NCBI RefSeq assembly: GCF_030247185.1
Contig: NC_080572.1
Coordinates: 122,760,928-122,824,927 of the forward strand
From: Malaya genurostris
Taxonomy: Eukaryota; Arthropoda; Insecta; Diptera; Culicidae
Length of the DNA stretch: 64,000 nucleotides
Direction of reading: 5' to 3'
Of this stretch, positions 34,778-48,309 are shown in pieces. Each line of letters starts with the position of its first letter. Position 1 is the first letter of the stretch. A program made the position numbers and the translations under genes. A model generated the notes under the pieces. That model ran no database searches and had not been told where the DNA came from. It saw only the letters and a program-made list of their open reading frames with translations.

Positions 34778-35087
34778 CAGAGTTGCCAGGTTATTTTCTC
34801 AAACATCTGTCAAAACTCAAAAATTTTTCTGGATTTGTCTGGGTCTCACTATATACAAGGAAATTTTTGCCGGGCTTCATTTTCAGTGAGCAAAAAAAAA
34901 GGTCTCCCCACCTATCGTATAGAGGCCAAAACCGTGAAGATCTAGTAAGATCTGACTAAATCTTGGGAAAAATGAAAAGTCTGGGAAAATTAGAAAAATC
35001 TGGCAAAAGATCTGGTTAGTTTGAGTGTCTGGCGAAACGAGGAAAATCTGGCATTTGCCAGACAAATCTGGCAACCTGGCAACGCTG
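34778..35087. mobile_element. hAT-type MITE, inverse relative of 3270-3554
   Basis: 310 bp, ends CAGAGTTGCC and GGCAACGCTG, exact 8-bp duplication CTCGTGGC (34770-34777, 35088-35095). The interior contains the complement of the CTATACGATAGGTGGGGAG segment seen in the copy at 3270-3554. Confidence 0.88.
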
Positions 35088-35095
35088 CTCGTGGC

Positions 35096-38000
35096 GCTGT
35101 TTTATTTTCGGCGCTGATGTTTCAAGCTTCGGCATACACCGAAACAGCGTGTTTTCAGTTTCGTTAAACACCGGAGCCGAATGTTTTCAATTTCGCGAAG
35201 GCACCGAAGAGCACCCATGCGTTGGTTATATTGTCAATCAATTGAATTCAATCAGACGCGTATTGATGAAAAAAGAATTAATCATTCAAACGCATTTTTC
35301 GTCATACCGTGGCGCTATAGGTGCTTATAGTACAAGCAACGTATATGGCAAAATCGGAAACACTCGGCTTCGGTGTTTGCCGAAGTCAGGAACACTCGAC
35401 TTCAGTGCTGTCCGAAAATCCAAGCACCGGTGGTTGACAATTACACGACCACCGCTACGGGTGCTTTTTCTACTGCGTTCGGTGTGTGTTTTTCAACACG
35501 GGCACGAAGCGTACACTAAGAAAAGAACCATAGTAACCGTAACCTGTTTTTCATTGTCATTTCAACTATACGCTTAAAAAGTGTCAACAATAATGATATA
35601 TGACTATTCACTATTTGTATTGTATAAATTACTAGACAACAAAGACTACGACTTGACTAAACTATTTGTATTTATGACTTTTCTGGCATGGTCATCCTCA
35701 AATCCATCTCAAATATAAGAACAAATAGTTACAATCACAATTTCTAGTAAGGTGAAATTGCTCTCGAGCCTTGATGAAGCGAAATAGTTATTGCTACTAG
35801 TAAATATGTTCACAATATAATAATGTTACCATAAATAGATACATGGTTTAAAAGACGATTATGAAGTTTGAAAATACTATTCATGTAGTCCATATCAACA
35901 GAATTTATGTAGTAAGCACATTATCGTATAGTGTTTTTCAATCTACTATGTATTACATTTGTGCTGACTATACAAATTGTCAATGAACGGGTGTACTGTT
36001 ACTGTCACATAAAGTTACAATTTAGCAGAAAATTTCGTACATGGGTAACACATCAGTGATGGATTTGAACAAAATATTCTATATTGTGACTGTGTACTTT
36101 GGTAGGTCTTGCAGGTAGGTAAAGCTTGTAACCTTACTAGTTTCCGTCGTTGAAATTCAATTTTTCAACAATTTTTCCAGCAACGGTTATGTTTTCCAGT
36201 GAAATCAACATCTCGTATGCGGTTTATTATTCATTATCGGTCGCTGTAGAAACAACATCAAGCGATTGATGAAAAGGAAGATTATCATTTGATTCCCGGA
36301 TTAAATTCGCTTGAATCCGACGGAAAATCGCAGGTGGGTATCGAGGTTTGCATCTGGACTTGGCTAATAATTTCTTTCCTACTGCCAATTCCTGCTTCAG
36401 GAAAAACTCCACCGGACAGAGCCTTGGATCAACTAATGCTATCAAGCAATGCTCAGCAATATTTCACCAGGTATTTTATCATTTGATTTGATGCGAAAAT
36501 AAAATAGAGTTTATTGAAATTATTTTGTTGTTCTTATTTCAGAATTTAAATTCATAAAACTTTTCAACATTAGCTCATGTTTTGCTGATCTTCAGCATTG
36601 TTGAATCAACCACTGCTTTTAGTTTCAAAATAACTAGAAGTGAATTGTCAAAAATACCATGACTCTGGTTATAGCAAAAACTACAATGTAAAAAAAATGT
36701 TCGGTCATGGTTAGGCTAACCATCTCAATCGTATTAGTTATTCATACAATACACTGTTCAATATTACTATTCTAGAGCCGATACCATTCATAGTAAACAT
36801 GAACTTGACTATTGTTGAAATCATCTGATTTCATAGTCGCCTGAAAACCACTATACGCTCATGGTCAAGTTGGCCCTCTATATAGTAACAGTTACCATAC
36901 TATTTTTCTGAGTGTAGCATTCAATACTCCTGGTGGTGTGCTCACGAGTGATGGTGAGTACCGTGCAGAACGGATCCGTGTTTTTGCCATGCCTGAGTTA
37001 GCCTACCTCTTTTTATATTCAGGATTGATATGTGAAAATCACAAAAAAGTTCTTAACTGGCAACTTTATCTAATGTTGCAATGGTTTTGTTAGTTTTATT
37101 ATTTTCATATAATCAATCTCAGATTTTAGCCACAAAAAGATGTTTCATTTTACAGTCGATTTTGAATAAAATGGGTAAATTTTTGTTAACATGTTAGTCG
37201 GTTGATTTGATTTCAATTTTAGAACCCGAGTAGCATTGCTAGGCTAATAATATGCTTCCTGAACGAAATCCACTTTCCAGGATTGGTTGTTTGTGAGGAT
37301 ATTTATTGGTGATAATGTTATACTGCAAATATGTATCTCTATATAGACTAATCTCGATAGGAATAATAGAATATAGCATCTACGACTTCCAACGGGCATA
37401 TAGCAAATACTCTTATCAATATGTCCAGCTCTCATATTTTTCGAACAAATCGTAAACGACATACGTCACGGCTTTCGAGAATGTCGCGAGCTCGAAATGT
37501 CCAAGGTAGCTAAAACACCGTGCGGATATGAGTCCGAAGAGCAGAATTGTGCTATCGCAGTAAATTCGAACATCAGACGGATCGTGCACGATGATTATGT
37601 TTCGAATAATATTGACGATTACATTGTGTATCACTATTCCAGTAGCACCTGTAACTTGTTCATAAAAAAATAAAATTAATGAGTATTATGATGGTGACAA
37701 TGAATTCAAAATAATGTAACGAATTCATACCCAAGTAGCACGTGAAGTTGCTGTTGTGTATTTTTATACTGATTGTGAAATTTATTACATTAGTTTATAT
37801 CACTACTCTGGTAACTGTTGTGTCATAGACAAAGCGCACTTTTTCTGTGTTGTGCAACATATCTTTAAGTTCTACCGTTGATACGAATATTTATTCACAA
37901 TGATTGTGAAACTGATACAAAAACTCATGCATTAATCCCATTAGAAATTCAATAATAAAATCAACGAAAAACAATTGTGAAACTTGTGGAAACTACTATG

Positions 38001-38393
38001 TGATGCAAACAAGAATTAAATTGATGTTTACAAAAACATAGCAAACATAATTTCTAATGAATGTTTCACATTTGATTTTCAATACAACTGCTCGTAATAC
38101 AAACATATTGCACATGATCTTTTATGTTTTTGTACATAGAAAATCGACAACTAACTGCATTTTTATGGTGAAACATGTCTTCGTACGCCTGAAATTTTCA
38201 AGCTCCTTGGAATGTACGTGTTTTAATGATTGCACATCGATTCCGGCGAAAACAACAAGCTATTCTTTTTAATGAGTGTGATCGGGATGGTGTATAAAAC
38301 ATGTATAAGAAAGCTACCAAACATTGCAACAACAACATTACACCTTTCCAGACGATTTTAATCATATTGATGTTTTGATAAACTACCAAAGTA
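35096..38393. other. No gene assigned; repeat-like intergenic DNA
   Basis: The stretch 35100-35560 is GC-richer and repeats CGGTGTTTGCCGAA-like words. ACCCAAGTAGCA or ACCCGAGTAGCA motifs at 37210 and 37732 look like MITE ends, but no partners could be fixed. A 72-codon ORF on the minus strand (37634-37416) has no recognised family. No host gene could be supported. Confidence 0.4.
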
Positions 38394-39809
38394 CCCAAGT
38401 AGCACACGTTATTACACTACAATTACAGTAAATTATATGAAACCAATTCATGGAACAAGTTGAAGACATTGCAACGTGAATTGTAACTTCTATGTAACCT
38501 GGAAAGTGTAAGAGGCGGAGCTCCAAACAAGCTCTCAGTAACGAATATTTGATTTGGCCCACCGCGCACATTAGTCACAATGAAACAGAAAATAGTTTGT
38601 GTCAAGTTACAATTTGTTGATGTCTTTCCCATTCAACATTTATGACCAAAGATCGAAATCTACGTGCTATTCGATATTTATGGTAAAGTTGTTCATTGTA
38701 CTTATTGAAAATGTACGCGCTTTATATATTTTGTGTTTTAGAACATCGACATACAAAATAAAGTTCTTGTTTTTATTCCCGTCATATGAATTTTAGAGCT
38801 AAAAAGTCTAAATGTGTTCAGATAGAGTCTTTTTGTGATTATTATTAGTATTTGATATATCAAAGCAGTTAACCAAACGCAATGAATAAAAATGCAGTTT
38901 TTGAAATTTAATGAACATTTCATTAACTGGTGTAATGTGAACCTTTAAGACTAAATCTCATCACACATCCCAGACCATGTAATCTGAATATGTAAGACTA
39001 AGTCTTCCACACACCCCAGACCACACGCACTTAACAAAAACCCGTAAAAGCACCCTTCAACGAAAACCTAGAAACCTACATAAAATAAAAACATTACCTA
39101 CAGAAACAAGGAAGCATCAAGTTTCAAATTGTTATGTCATCGAAAACAGAACACAAAACAAAACAGCCTGTGTCACTTCTCTCTTCTACACGCCCCTCAT
39201 GCCTGCATCACAACGAATACGGTAACCGATACACAATCATTATTTAACTTTATTTTGTAGTATCACTTTTTTATTGTCACATTTTGTTTCGGTGCACCAA
39301 GTTTACAAGTTTTCAGATAGATTTTTGTTTTCATTGCGTAAGTAATGCTGCATTTCTGCAACTTTTATGATGATATTGTCATGTCTGAAAGTTTTGCGTT
39401 CATTTTAAGCAGAAAAATCTGGCACAACTTTTTAGCAAGTTTTGAATTTCTTATCATTGTTTTTCTAAAAATTAAGAAAACTGCACACACTGACCCAAAA
39501 TTTTATGAGGTAGCCAAGACTATGCGGACTCGGCAGCAAAATATTTTATACTGCAAGGTTTTCAATTCGGCTTATCACTTTTTGGCCATTTGGCGAAGAC
39601 CATTATTTCACTATTTTTTCTTCACAAGAGCTATATAACCATTTCGGCATATATTGTGTTTGATACAATTATGACAGCCATTTGGAAATTTTTTGATAGG
39701 TTGAACAATTGTTATAGTTATAGAGACCCACTCTTTCTGATAATATATTCAGATCGCATTTTGTTGTATATAGTCAAAGAGATCATATTAACAAGATATC
39801 GAGCTCTTA

Positions 39810-40045
39810 CATTTCCCGAACAAATCATTGGCAACATCCTTTTTTGCGAGCATGTCGCCCCCAGACGAGCCCGCATCGAATCTTATACATAGAAGTATGG
39901 GAGAAAAATGTCAAATTCGTGCGCGCCAAAATAGCAGGGTTGCGCACCCATACAATTGACATGATATGTTGAATGTGATGCCGTGCGATGGCGTTGCTGA
40001 ACTGAAGATTGACTTCGCTCCAAGCTGACAGGGTCTGATATAGTT
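39810..40045 (+). repeat. Dispersed repeat, copy 2
   Basis: Same-orientation match to 2085-2240, including GTGATGCCGTGCGATGGCGT and AAGCTGACAGRGTCTGA. Its family is unknown. Confidence 0.6.
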
Positions 40046-40640
40046 GTAGTGTTACACACTAAATTCAAGTCCTTAAAATTGAAGTAGTTCTACACTGAAC
40101 GAAATCAGAATGCTGATACAATAAACAATTGTAAAACCTCTTGAAATTTCAATAAGTTACATTTGCTACTTGGGATCTCATCATACTAATTTACAATTAG
40201 TTTCGACGTAACTTTTCGATAACCTAACTCTTACGACATGTTCGCATTGACTGTTTTTGGTTACCAACTGGTCACTGTAACAAATTGTGACAATGAAAGA
40301 GTGACACACTACAAGACAAAGTTAGGTTATGATTTCATATCAGTTACCGTATTCGTTGTGATTCAACAAAGAAATGCAAATACAGTGGCGTTTGAAAGCT
40401 TCCGGACATTTTTTCGGACACTAATATTAAATCAATTAGTAGAATAAGTAAAAAATTGCATCAGTTCAAAGAAATTGGGTAAAGTTGAGTCTGTGAGAAG
40501 CAAACTTGTTTCTTTTTTGGAAGTACATTCTCTTTTTCAGATGGAATATTTGAAAGCGTTGTCACGGCAGTTTATGCATGGAAAACCTTATGCAATTGGC
40601 TACCATTAGGACCAGTAAATGAAATATTCATTCAATTTAA

Positions 40641-41384
40641 GGTAGCGCTTCGCCGTGGTCACGGGAGTTCGCTGCCTATCCCGGGGTTTCACGCACTTTA
40701 CCCAAAATTGTGAGAAAACGGGGAAGAAAACGGAAATTCCAAGAACATACGATTCTAGATAATAAATTTTTCTATCGATTCGTATATAAATTGTGCCTGA
40801 TAAACATTTTTATCGAAAGATTTCGTGCGAGTTATAAAAATAAATGAGTTTTTCCTTATTCTTTCGCACGCACACAATGTCAACGCATGCATTGGGGTGT
40901 GCAAAATGCTACATGCGGTAGACGCTAACAACATTTCTTTTGTTTTCGTTGTCCGTTCTCTCTGCGTAAACGTTGAATATAGATGAGTAGAAAATGTAAG
41001 TAAGTGTTACTACTTTGTAAAATAATTTCTATTCATGTTTCAGTAGAACCAGAAATCAGTAATGATTTTCATCGCTACTAGCTTTGACGCTTTGTTGAAA
41101 ACGTAGCACATCCCTACATATGCGAGTTGTTTATAGCGAGAAAAGGAAAAAAGAAAACCAAATTTTAACAAAACTCGCACGAAATCTCGCGAAAGAAAAG
41201 CTTTCTAACTGATATTTTTCGCCAAATGCATAGTAAAATCATTTACCTACAATCGTATGTTTTTGATTTTTCGTGAATCGGGTTAGTATTTTAGAAATTT
41301 GCAATTTAGGGTGAAATTTCGGCGACAAAGCAAGAGGAAGCAGTGAGTTGTCTTGCTTCGACCTGACCACGGCGAAGCGCTACC
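40641..41384. mobile_element. TTAA-flanked MITE (piggyBac-like), copy 2
   Basis: 744 bp, with the same 21-bp terminal inverted repeat as 19972-20717, in inverse orientation and flanked by TTAA (40637-40640, 41385-41388). Alignment by eye shows few differences between the copies. Confidence 0.9.
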
Positions 41385-41734
41385 TTAAAAATTTGTCAAC
41401 TGTTTTAACTTTGGTATATGAAAAACTAATATTGATCATAAAATAAATCTATCTGAACACATTTCGACTTTTTAGCTTTAAATTTCATATGACGGCAATG
41501 AAAATATGAATATTATTTGGTATTTAGATGTTCTAAAACCCAAAATATTGAAGACGTGCACGCTTTCAATAAGTATAATGATTCAAATAACTTGACGCAA
41601 ATTTATATTTCCTGTTTCATTGTGGATGATATGCCGCTGGATCAAATCAAATATTCGTTACTGAGAACTTGTCTGCCAACCCTCAGTAAGTCACACAAGC
41701 TCCACCTCTTACGCTTTTCGGGTTACATAGCAGT

Positions 41735-42371
41735 TGTCACCGAAACCCCTTGGTGTCGATATCAGCGAATAAATGGCAACCCGGCTTAACGATTATACAA
41801 ATGTCATACTGCAAGCTCGAAACGGGAAATAAAGAAACTGGTAGGCGAAAAAGAAGAGAAAAAGTGATAGTATAATGAGCAAGACGTGCTCGTGTGAAAT
41901 TTCGTGTTAATTTCTTTCGGATTAAGTGATTTGAGCTTCATACATAATACTCTTGATTTAACTGAACTGAACCGTAATCGAAGGTATTATTATTATTATT
42001 ATTATTATCATTGTTATAATTATTATCAGTAACTAATTGGCTAAACATTGATCATATATGCATTTAGAATCTAACGTGCTAAAACTTAACCTAATAGTAC
42101 GGAGCGACTGAACGTTCAGTAGTACGGTTGGATTTGATCGGGATTTTGAGCAGGCAGGTTACGACAAGCTAAGGATTCAAAAGGGCGAAAGACGTGTATA
42201 TGCACTAAAACGTAATGAAATAATTGTAAAATTTAAACTAAACATGCATTAATTCTAAGTTATATATATACATGCAGGAATTTAAAGCGGCTAAACTTCG
42301 AACGAATAAACGTCGCTACGAATTTGAAAATCATCTACGGTCTTTCTTGTTACCGCGAGACGCAAGTAACA
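41735..42371 (+). repeat. 5' LTR of the BEL element at 41.7 kb
   Basis: 637 bp, TG..CA ends. Compared with the 3' LTR it lacks a 12-bp duplication (CCTAATTCCTGACCTAAT has only one CCTAAT here). By eye I found only about one other difference near the ATT repeats. Confidence 0.93.
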
Positions 42372-42405
42372 AATCTTTAAATTCGTTTTATTCGAATCAG
42401 GAAGG

Positions 42406-45400
42406 ATGTCTGATCCAGGACCTGCTATAGACGACATGGAAGTTGAAGGTAAGAGCTCAGCTAATAAAGCATTAAGCGCGAAAGAAACCCCCCTTCTCGA
42501 CAATTGCAAATATAATGATATAAAAGCTAATGGGAATAAGAAGCTACCCTCTGTCAAAGGCAAATCGGCGCCAACACGCGGCTCTCGTAGAGTAGTAACT
42601 GAAACGATTGGTTACAATTGTCAAACGTGTGAATCGGTTGATACTAATCAAATGGTACAGTGCGATGTCTGTGATGGTTGGCATCATTTCGATTGCGTGG
42701 GTGTCGACGATCGAGTTGAGGATAGATCGTGGCGGTGTTTGAAGTGTGTTACGGTTGTGAGGAAACGAGTATCCAAGCGATCGAAGGCGGAGAAAGTGGA
42801 CAAAAAGGCTTCAACTTCCGTGAAGGGAGATACAGCGGTAGATGGATTCACGAAGAAACAATCAGATTCCGTGAAACAGTGCAAACAACAGGAGGAGAGT
42901 AATCAACAGCCTAAGTCTCCAGAGTCGATATCAGTGATGTCGTATACGTCAAGAAAATCTACTAGACTTCAACTAGAGTTACAGCTGCGTAAGCTAGATG
43001 CAGAGAAGTCGCTACTGGAAGAGAAAAAGAAGCTGATTGACAAAAAATACAGCGTTCTACAAGAGTTAGCGGAACTTGAAGATGAAGATGGTAAAACCGG
43101 CTCAGTAGATGGTGTTTCCAAGGTGGAGGATTGGCTACGCGACGGAGTAGATAATAATACAGACGAGACGGCGGATTCAAACGAAGACTATCTTGGGACT
43201 GATATGGAAAAAGATACCGACGAGAAAGAGCCACAAGATCCACCATCCAGTGACAAGGATTTTGATCCAACGCAACGTTCGACTCCTAAAACTGTCCCAC
43301 GAATGCAGGAGAAGAAAATTGGTACCCGTGGTAATCAGCTGAATTTCAGCCTGACTCGAAACCAGCTCGCGGCCCGCCAAGTTGTTGCCAGAGATCTGCC
43401 CATATTCTCCGGGAATCCAGAAGAGTGGCCAATTTTCTTTTCCACTTTTGAGAGTACAACGCAAATGTGCGGGTACACCAACGATGAGAATATGATTCGT
43501 CTAAGAAGTTGTCTAAAGGGAGATGCATTCGCCGCAGTAAAGAGCTTTCTACTTCATCCGTCGACAGTGAATAGAGCAATGGGTGCACTTAAATTGAGAT
43601 TTGGCCAGCCAAGGTTTGTGGTTCAGTCGTTAAAGGAGAAAATTTTGGCAATGCCTCCGGTAAAACCGGACACACTGAATAAAATGATTGATTTTGCTCT
43701 GTCGGTACAAAACCTTGAAGCTACAATCGATGCGTGTGGCCAAAACGAGCTTAAGCGAGATTCATCCTTGATAAACGACCTGATTGGCAAACTTCCAGTC
43801 ACGATGAAGCTAGAATGGGCCAGACATACTAGATGCTTGCGAAAAATTACGTTAGCAGGTTTCAGTAAATGGATTTATGACATGGCTGAGGATGCTTGTT
43901 TGGTAGCTGAACCAGTTAGGAATCAGGAAACCACCCAATATCACGATTCTCGCAAAAAGCCAAAAGCTTTCTTGAATGCCCATATCGACCAGCAGAATTG
44001 GAAGAAAGAAGGCCAACAAGCATCCGGTGCTTCCAAGCAAAAAACGCCTGTGTACCAGTGTATGGTATGCAAAGGGATTTGCGCTTCATTCGCAAAGTGT
44101 AAAAGGTTTCTGGATTTGTCATATGACGGAAGATGGGCAGCCATCCGAGAGGCTAGAGTCTGTCGTAAATGTTTGAAGCAGCACAACGGAGGATGTGAAT
44201 CAAAGGAATGTGGAGTAAATGGATGTACCTACAAGCATCATCCCTTGCTACACAAAGCGCTGAATGCAGATACGTCACCGATTAGTAAGCCGAAGAGTGA
44301 AGAGCAGTCGTGTAACACCCATCAGTCTTGTTCAAGCTCTATTTTGTTCCGGTACATTCCGGTCGTGATTTACGGTAATGGAACTGTGATGCATTGCTAT
44401 GCCTTTCTGGACGATGGATCCTCGAAGACCTTTATGGATGAGGAGCTGGCGAAGGAGTTAAATCTCTCTGGTGAACGCCGCCCATTATGCCTCAAATGGA
44501 CCGGAGGCATGCACCGTTCGGAAGATGATTCACACAGCGTTAAATTCCAAATCTCTGGTTTGAGAGGAAAACGATTCCTTTTTGAGGACGTTCGGACAGT
44601 GAAAGAACTTCAATTGCCGTATCAAACGCTCAACCTGGAACAGTTACAGACGGAATACAATTATTTGAAAAGAGTTCCAGTGCAATCTTATCGAGATGTT
44701 CGGCCACGTCTTCTAATAGGTGTTCAACACGCGAATGCTACACTTGTACGGAAAAGTCGTGAAGGCAAACCAGGTGATCCGATAGCTGTTAAAACTAATC
44801 TCGGATGGACAATCTACGGAGGGGCTCCAAGTGATCAGCCTATGAACATGGTTCACTATACGTATCATGTTTCCTGCTGTGAAAATGAGACCGAACAGAT
44901 TACTGACATGGATATGAACCATGCCATGAAGGAGTATTTCTCATTGGAAAGTCTTGGCATCATGTCACCGTCTAAGCAGGTTCGTTCCCTCGAAGATGAT
45001 CGTGCGTTAAGCCTCTTACGAGAGCGCACTCATTTCAACGGAGACAGGTATGAAACAGGACTGCTCTGGAAGCACGATAATGTGAGATTACCTGACAATA
45101 AAGCAATGGCGCAAAAACGTTTCAACCATCTTGAACGGCGATTGGCCAAGGATCCTGATCTGGCACGGTTAGTTAAAGAGAAACTTATAGACTACATTGC
45201 TAAAGGCTATGTACGTAAGTTGACCACCGACGAACTGGCAGAAACTCACGAACGCACCTGGTATTTACCGTTCTTTCCGGTAACAAACCCGAATAAGCCG
45301 GGGAAGATCAGACTCGTCTGGGATGCAGCAGCTACGCCATGTGAAATATCGCTGAATTCTGCTTTGCTCACTGGTCCAGATCTGCTTACACCGTTGGTAC

Positions 45401-46404
45401 ACGTTCTCTACAATTTTCGAGCGAGACGCTTCGCGATATGTGGAGACATACGCGAAATGTTCCACCAGGTAGCTATGAGCAAAGAAGATCAACATAGCCA
45501 GCGTTTTTTCCTGCGGGATGAAGTGGAACCTGAGGAACCCAGTACGTTCGTTATGCAGGTTATGACCTTCGGTGCTTCCTGTTCTCCAGCAACCGCGCAA
45601 TTCGTAAAAAACATGAATGCAGAACGATTTTATAATCAGTATCCTGCTGCTGCGAGAGCAATCATACGTTGCACGTACGTCGACGATATGCTGAGTAGTA
45701 GTGAAACGGAACAGGAAGCAATCGAGCTGGCAAGGTCTGTCTGGTTTGTTCACAAAAGCGGTGGATTTGAAATTCGGAATTGGATGTCTAACTCGCCAGC
45801 AGTTCTAAATGCACTTTGTGGCGATCAAGCTACTGAGAAAAGCCTCGAGCTATCGTCAGCCTTAGCGACTGAGAAAGTGCTTGGCATGTGGTGGTGCACG
45901 AAGTCTGACTGTTTCACCTATAAGTTGAATTGGACGAGGTTTGGAAAAGATCTGTTGGGCGGCAAGTGTTTTCCCACGAAGCGCGAAGTACTGCGCATCA
46001 TGATGTCCATCTACGATCCATTGGGCCTAATTTCTCATTACCTCATGTACCTAAAGGTATTATATCAAGAAATCTGGCGCACAGGCGTTGGATGGGACGA
46101 GAAGATTGATCAAAGGTGCTTTGATAAATGGCAGTCGTGGCTGAAACTTCTACCTGACATCGAGCATTTGGAAATACCGCGATGCTATAGGCGCAAAATA
46201 TCAATAGATAAACAAACAGCAATACAACTACACACCTTCGTTGATGCCAGCGAAAATGGCATGGCAGCCGTGGCGTATCTACGTTTCGAGAATACCGACA
46301 CAGTGGAATGTTCGTTAGTTACCGCAAAGACCCGTGTAGCTCCACTCAAATATACCACCATTCCTAGATTGGAGCTGCAAGCAGCGCTCATTGGTGCCAG
46401 ATAA
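42406..46404 (+). pseudogene. BEL Gag-Pol, N-terminal 1332 residues (PHD, gag, protease, RT, RNase H start)
   Basis: Domains in order: a PHD-type zinc finger (residues ~68-115: CQTCESVDTNQMVQCDVCDG, then WHHFDC and CLKC); a charged coiled-coil linker; the DUF1759 gag region (LPIFSGNPEEWPIFFSTF, ~330-480); Cys/His knuckles (~550-620); a retropepsin-like protease (AFLDDGSSKTF, ~664); reverse transcriptase (LVWDAAATP, GDIREMFHQV, catalytic YVDDML near residue 1090); and an RNase H start (HTFVDASENGMAAVAYL, ~1275). The frame ends at an in-frame TAA (46402-46404) in the middle of RNase H, where the related sequence clearly continues. It is therefore an inactivated polyprotein. Confidence 0.9.
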
Positions 46405-48308
46405 GCGAATTCTGTCATACAAGGACTAGATTTCAAAGTATCTCGATGCGCCTTCTGGACAGATTCAAGAAACGCTCTATCTTGGATATGCGCAGATCAC
46501 CGTAAGTACAGCCAATTTGTGGCTGCTCGCGTTAGTGAGATTTTAGATCTGACGAACGCATCGGATTGGAAATGGGTTTCTACTAAATGGAACGTAGCAG
46601 ATGACGGAACCAAGTGGCAACGACGTCCTTCCTTTGTTAATCAGAGTAGATGGTTTCAAGGTCCCGAATTTCTTTGGCGACGACAAGACGAATGGCCCGC
46701 TACACCCGCTGAAACTGCCGAAACTTCCGAAGAGTTACGAGTCAACATACACACTCACTACACATCAATAAAAGTGGAGTTTCCAGTGAACAATTTCCGC
46801 GATTGGAAGCGACTGACTCGCACAACTGCATATATCTTCCGCTTCCTTCGTAACGCTCAACCGAACAAATATACTAGACTTAGCAACGGCTTAACAAGCG
46901 ATGAAATTCGTGAAGCAGAAACATTTCATATTCGCGCTGCACAGCAGGCTAAGTTTCCTGAAGAGTACTCCACACTTCGTCAGAAAGGTAAAGACGCATC
47001 GCTTCTTAAACGAAGCATCTTATTCAAATTGTCCCCCTATATCGACGAAAAAGGGCTACTACGTATGGCAGGGAGAATAGGGGCATGCGAATATGTTTCA
47101 CCAGACACGATCAATCCTATCATCCTTCCTCGCGACCACCCGGTAACACATCTAATCATACGGAGCTATCACGACAAATTTCACCATCACAATCATGAAT
47201 CGGTTATCAACGAAATTCGTCAAAGGTTTTGCGTTAGTCGACTGCGCCGAGTGTACGCCAAAGTTAGACGTGATTGTCAGCACTGTAATTTGAAAGATGC
47301 TCGTCCCCGTCCTCCAGCAATGGCAGATCTTCCTCCGTGCAGACTTGCCGCGTTCGTTCGACCGTTTACTCACACCGGAATAGACTATTTTGGTCCAATG
47401 GAAGTGTCTATTGGTAGAAGAGTCGAGAAGAGGTGGGGGGTTCTCTTAACATGTCTCACTATACGCGCTGTCCATATTGAATTAGCTAGCTCTTTAACCA
47501 CTAACTCATGCATAATGGCCATAAGAAATTTCATAGCTCGTCGTGGAACTCCAGCTGTATTTTACAGTGATAGAGGTACCAACTTCATCGGCTCCGAGCG
47601 GGAGCTTAAGCAATCGTTGACAAAAATAAAATGGCACAGGAGTTTGTTAGTTCTAGTACCGTATGGAGTTTTAATCCACCAGCCACGCCCCACATGGGGG
47701 GGAGCTGGGAGAGGCTCGTCCAGTCTGTTAAACGCACCTTATCGGAAATAAAACTGTCTACAAGACCGACAGACGAGGAGCTTAAGAACGCGCTGATGGA
47801 GGTTGAGGCAATCCTCAACGCGCGACCACTCACGCACGTGGCAATCGAAGATGAGGCGGCACCTGCACTTACCCCAAATCACTGGTTATTGGGATCGTCT
47901 GATGGATCAAAACCGTGGTCTCTGCTGGACAGTAATTCAATCGCACTGCGACGTGGCTGGCATCTATCCCAAGTATTTGCAAATCACTTCTGGAAGAGAT
48001 GGCTCAGGGAGTACTTACCGGAGATAACGAGGCGCAGCAAGTGACACCGAAAGGTTCCACCGATTAAAGAGGGTGACATAGTGCTGATCGTGGATCCGGA
48101 GAGTCCGAGAAATTGTTGGCCCAAGGGGCGCGTTATTGGCACAGTAAATAGAGATGGGCAGGTACGCAAGGTGACGATACGAACAGCTAAAGGTGTCTAC
48201 GAGAGAGCAGCTGTAAACGTCGCGGTAATTGACGTCAGTGGTTCCCAACGTGAAGCACCTAAGAAGGAGTTAGCAGACTCAGTGGTGGAGTCAGCGAACT
48301 GGGGGGGA
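46405..48308 (+). pseudogene. BEL Pol C-terminal part (RNase H end, integrase, DUF5641)
   Basis: This continues the same polyprotein after the premature stop. It shows the end of RNase H (FWTDSRNALSWI), an HHCC zinc-binding region (HLIIRSYHDKFHHHNHESV .. CQHC), the integrase core (HTGIDYFGPM, FYSDRGTNFIG, then PHMGGSWERL with the third acidic residue) and the C-terminal domain (GDIVLIVDPESPRNCWPKGR). A frameshift near 47,625-47,650 separates the second and third catalytic residues. A TGA at 48042-48044 interrupts the start of the C-terminal domain. Confidence 0.88.
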
Positions 48309-48309
48309 G

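Noticed and set aside
37416..37634. Minus-strand ORF with hydrophobic stretches, considered as a receptor exon
   Set aside because: No splice-consistent neighbouring exon and no recognisable family signature; function would be a guess.
44713..45753. Minus-strand ORFs within the BEL pol region (for example 45265-45753)
   Set aside because: They are shadows of the plus-strand reverse transcriptase gene.
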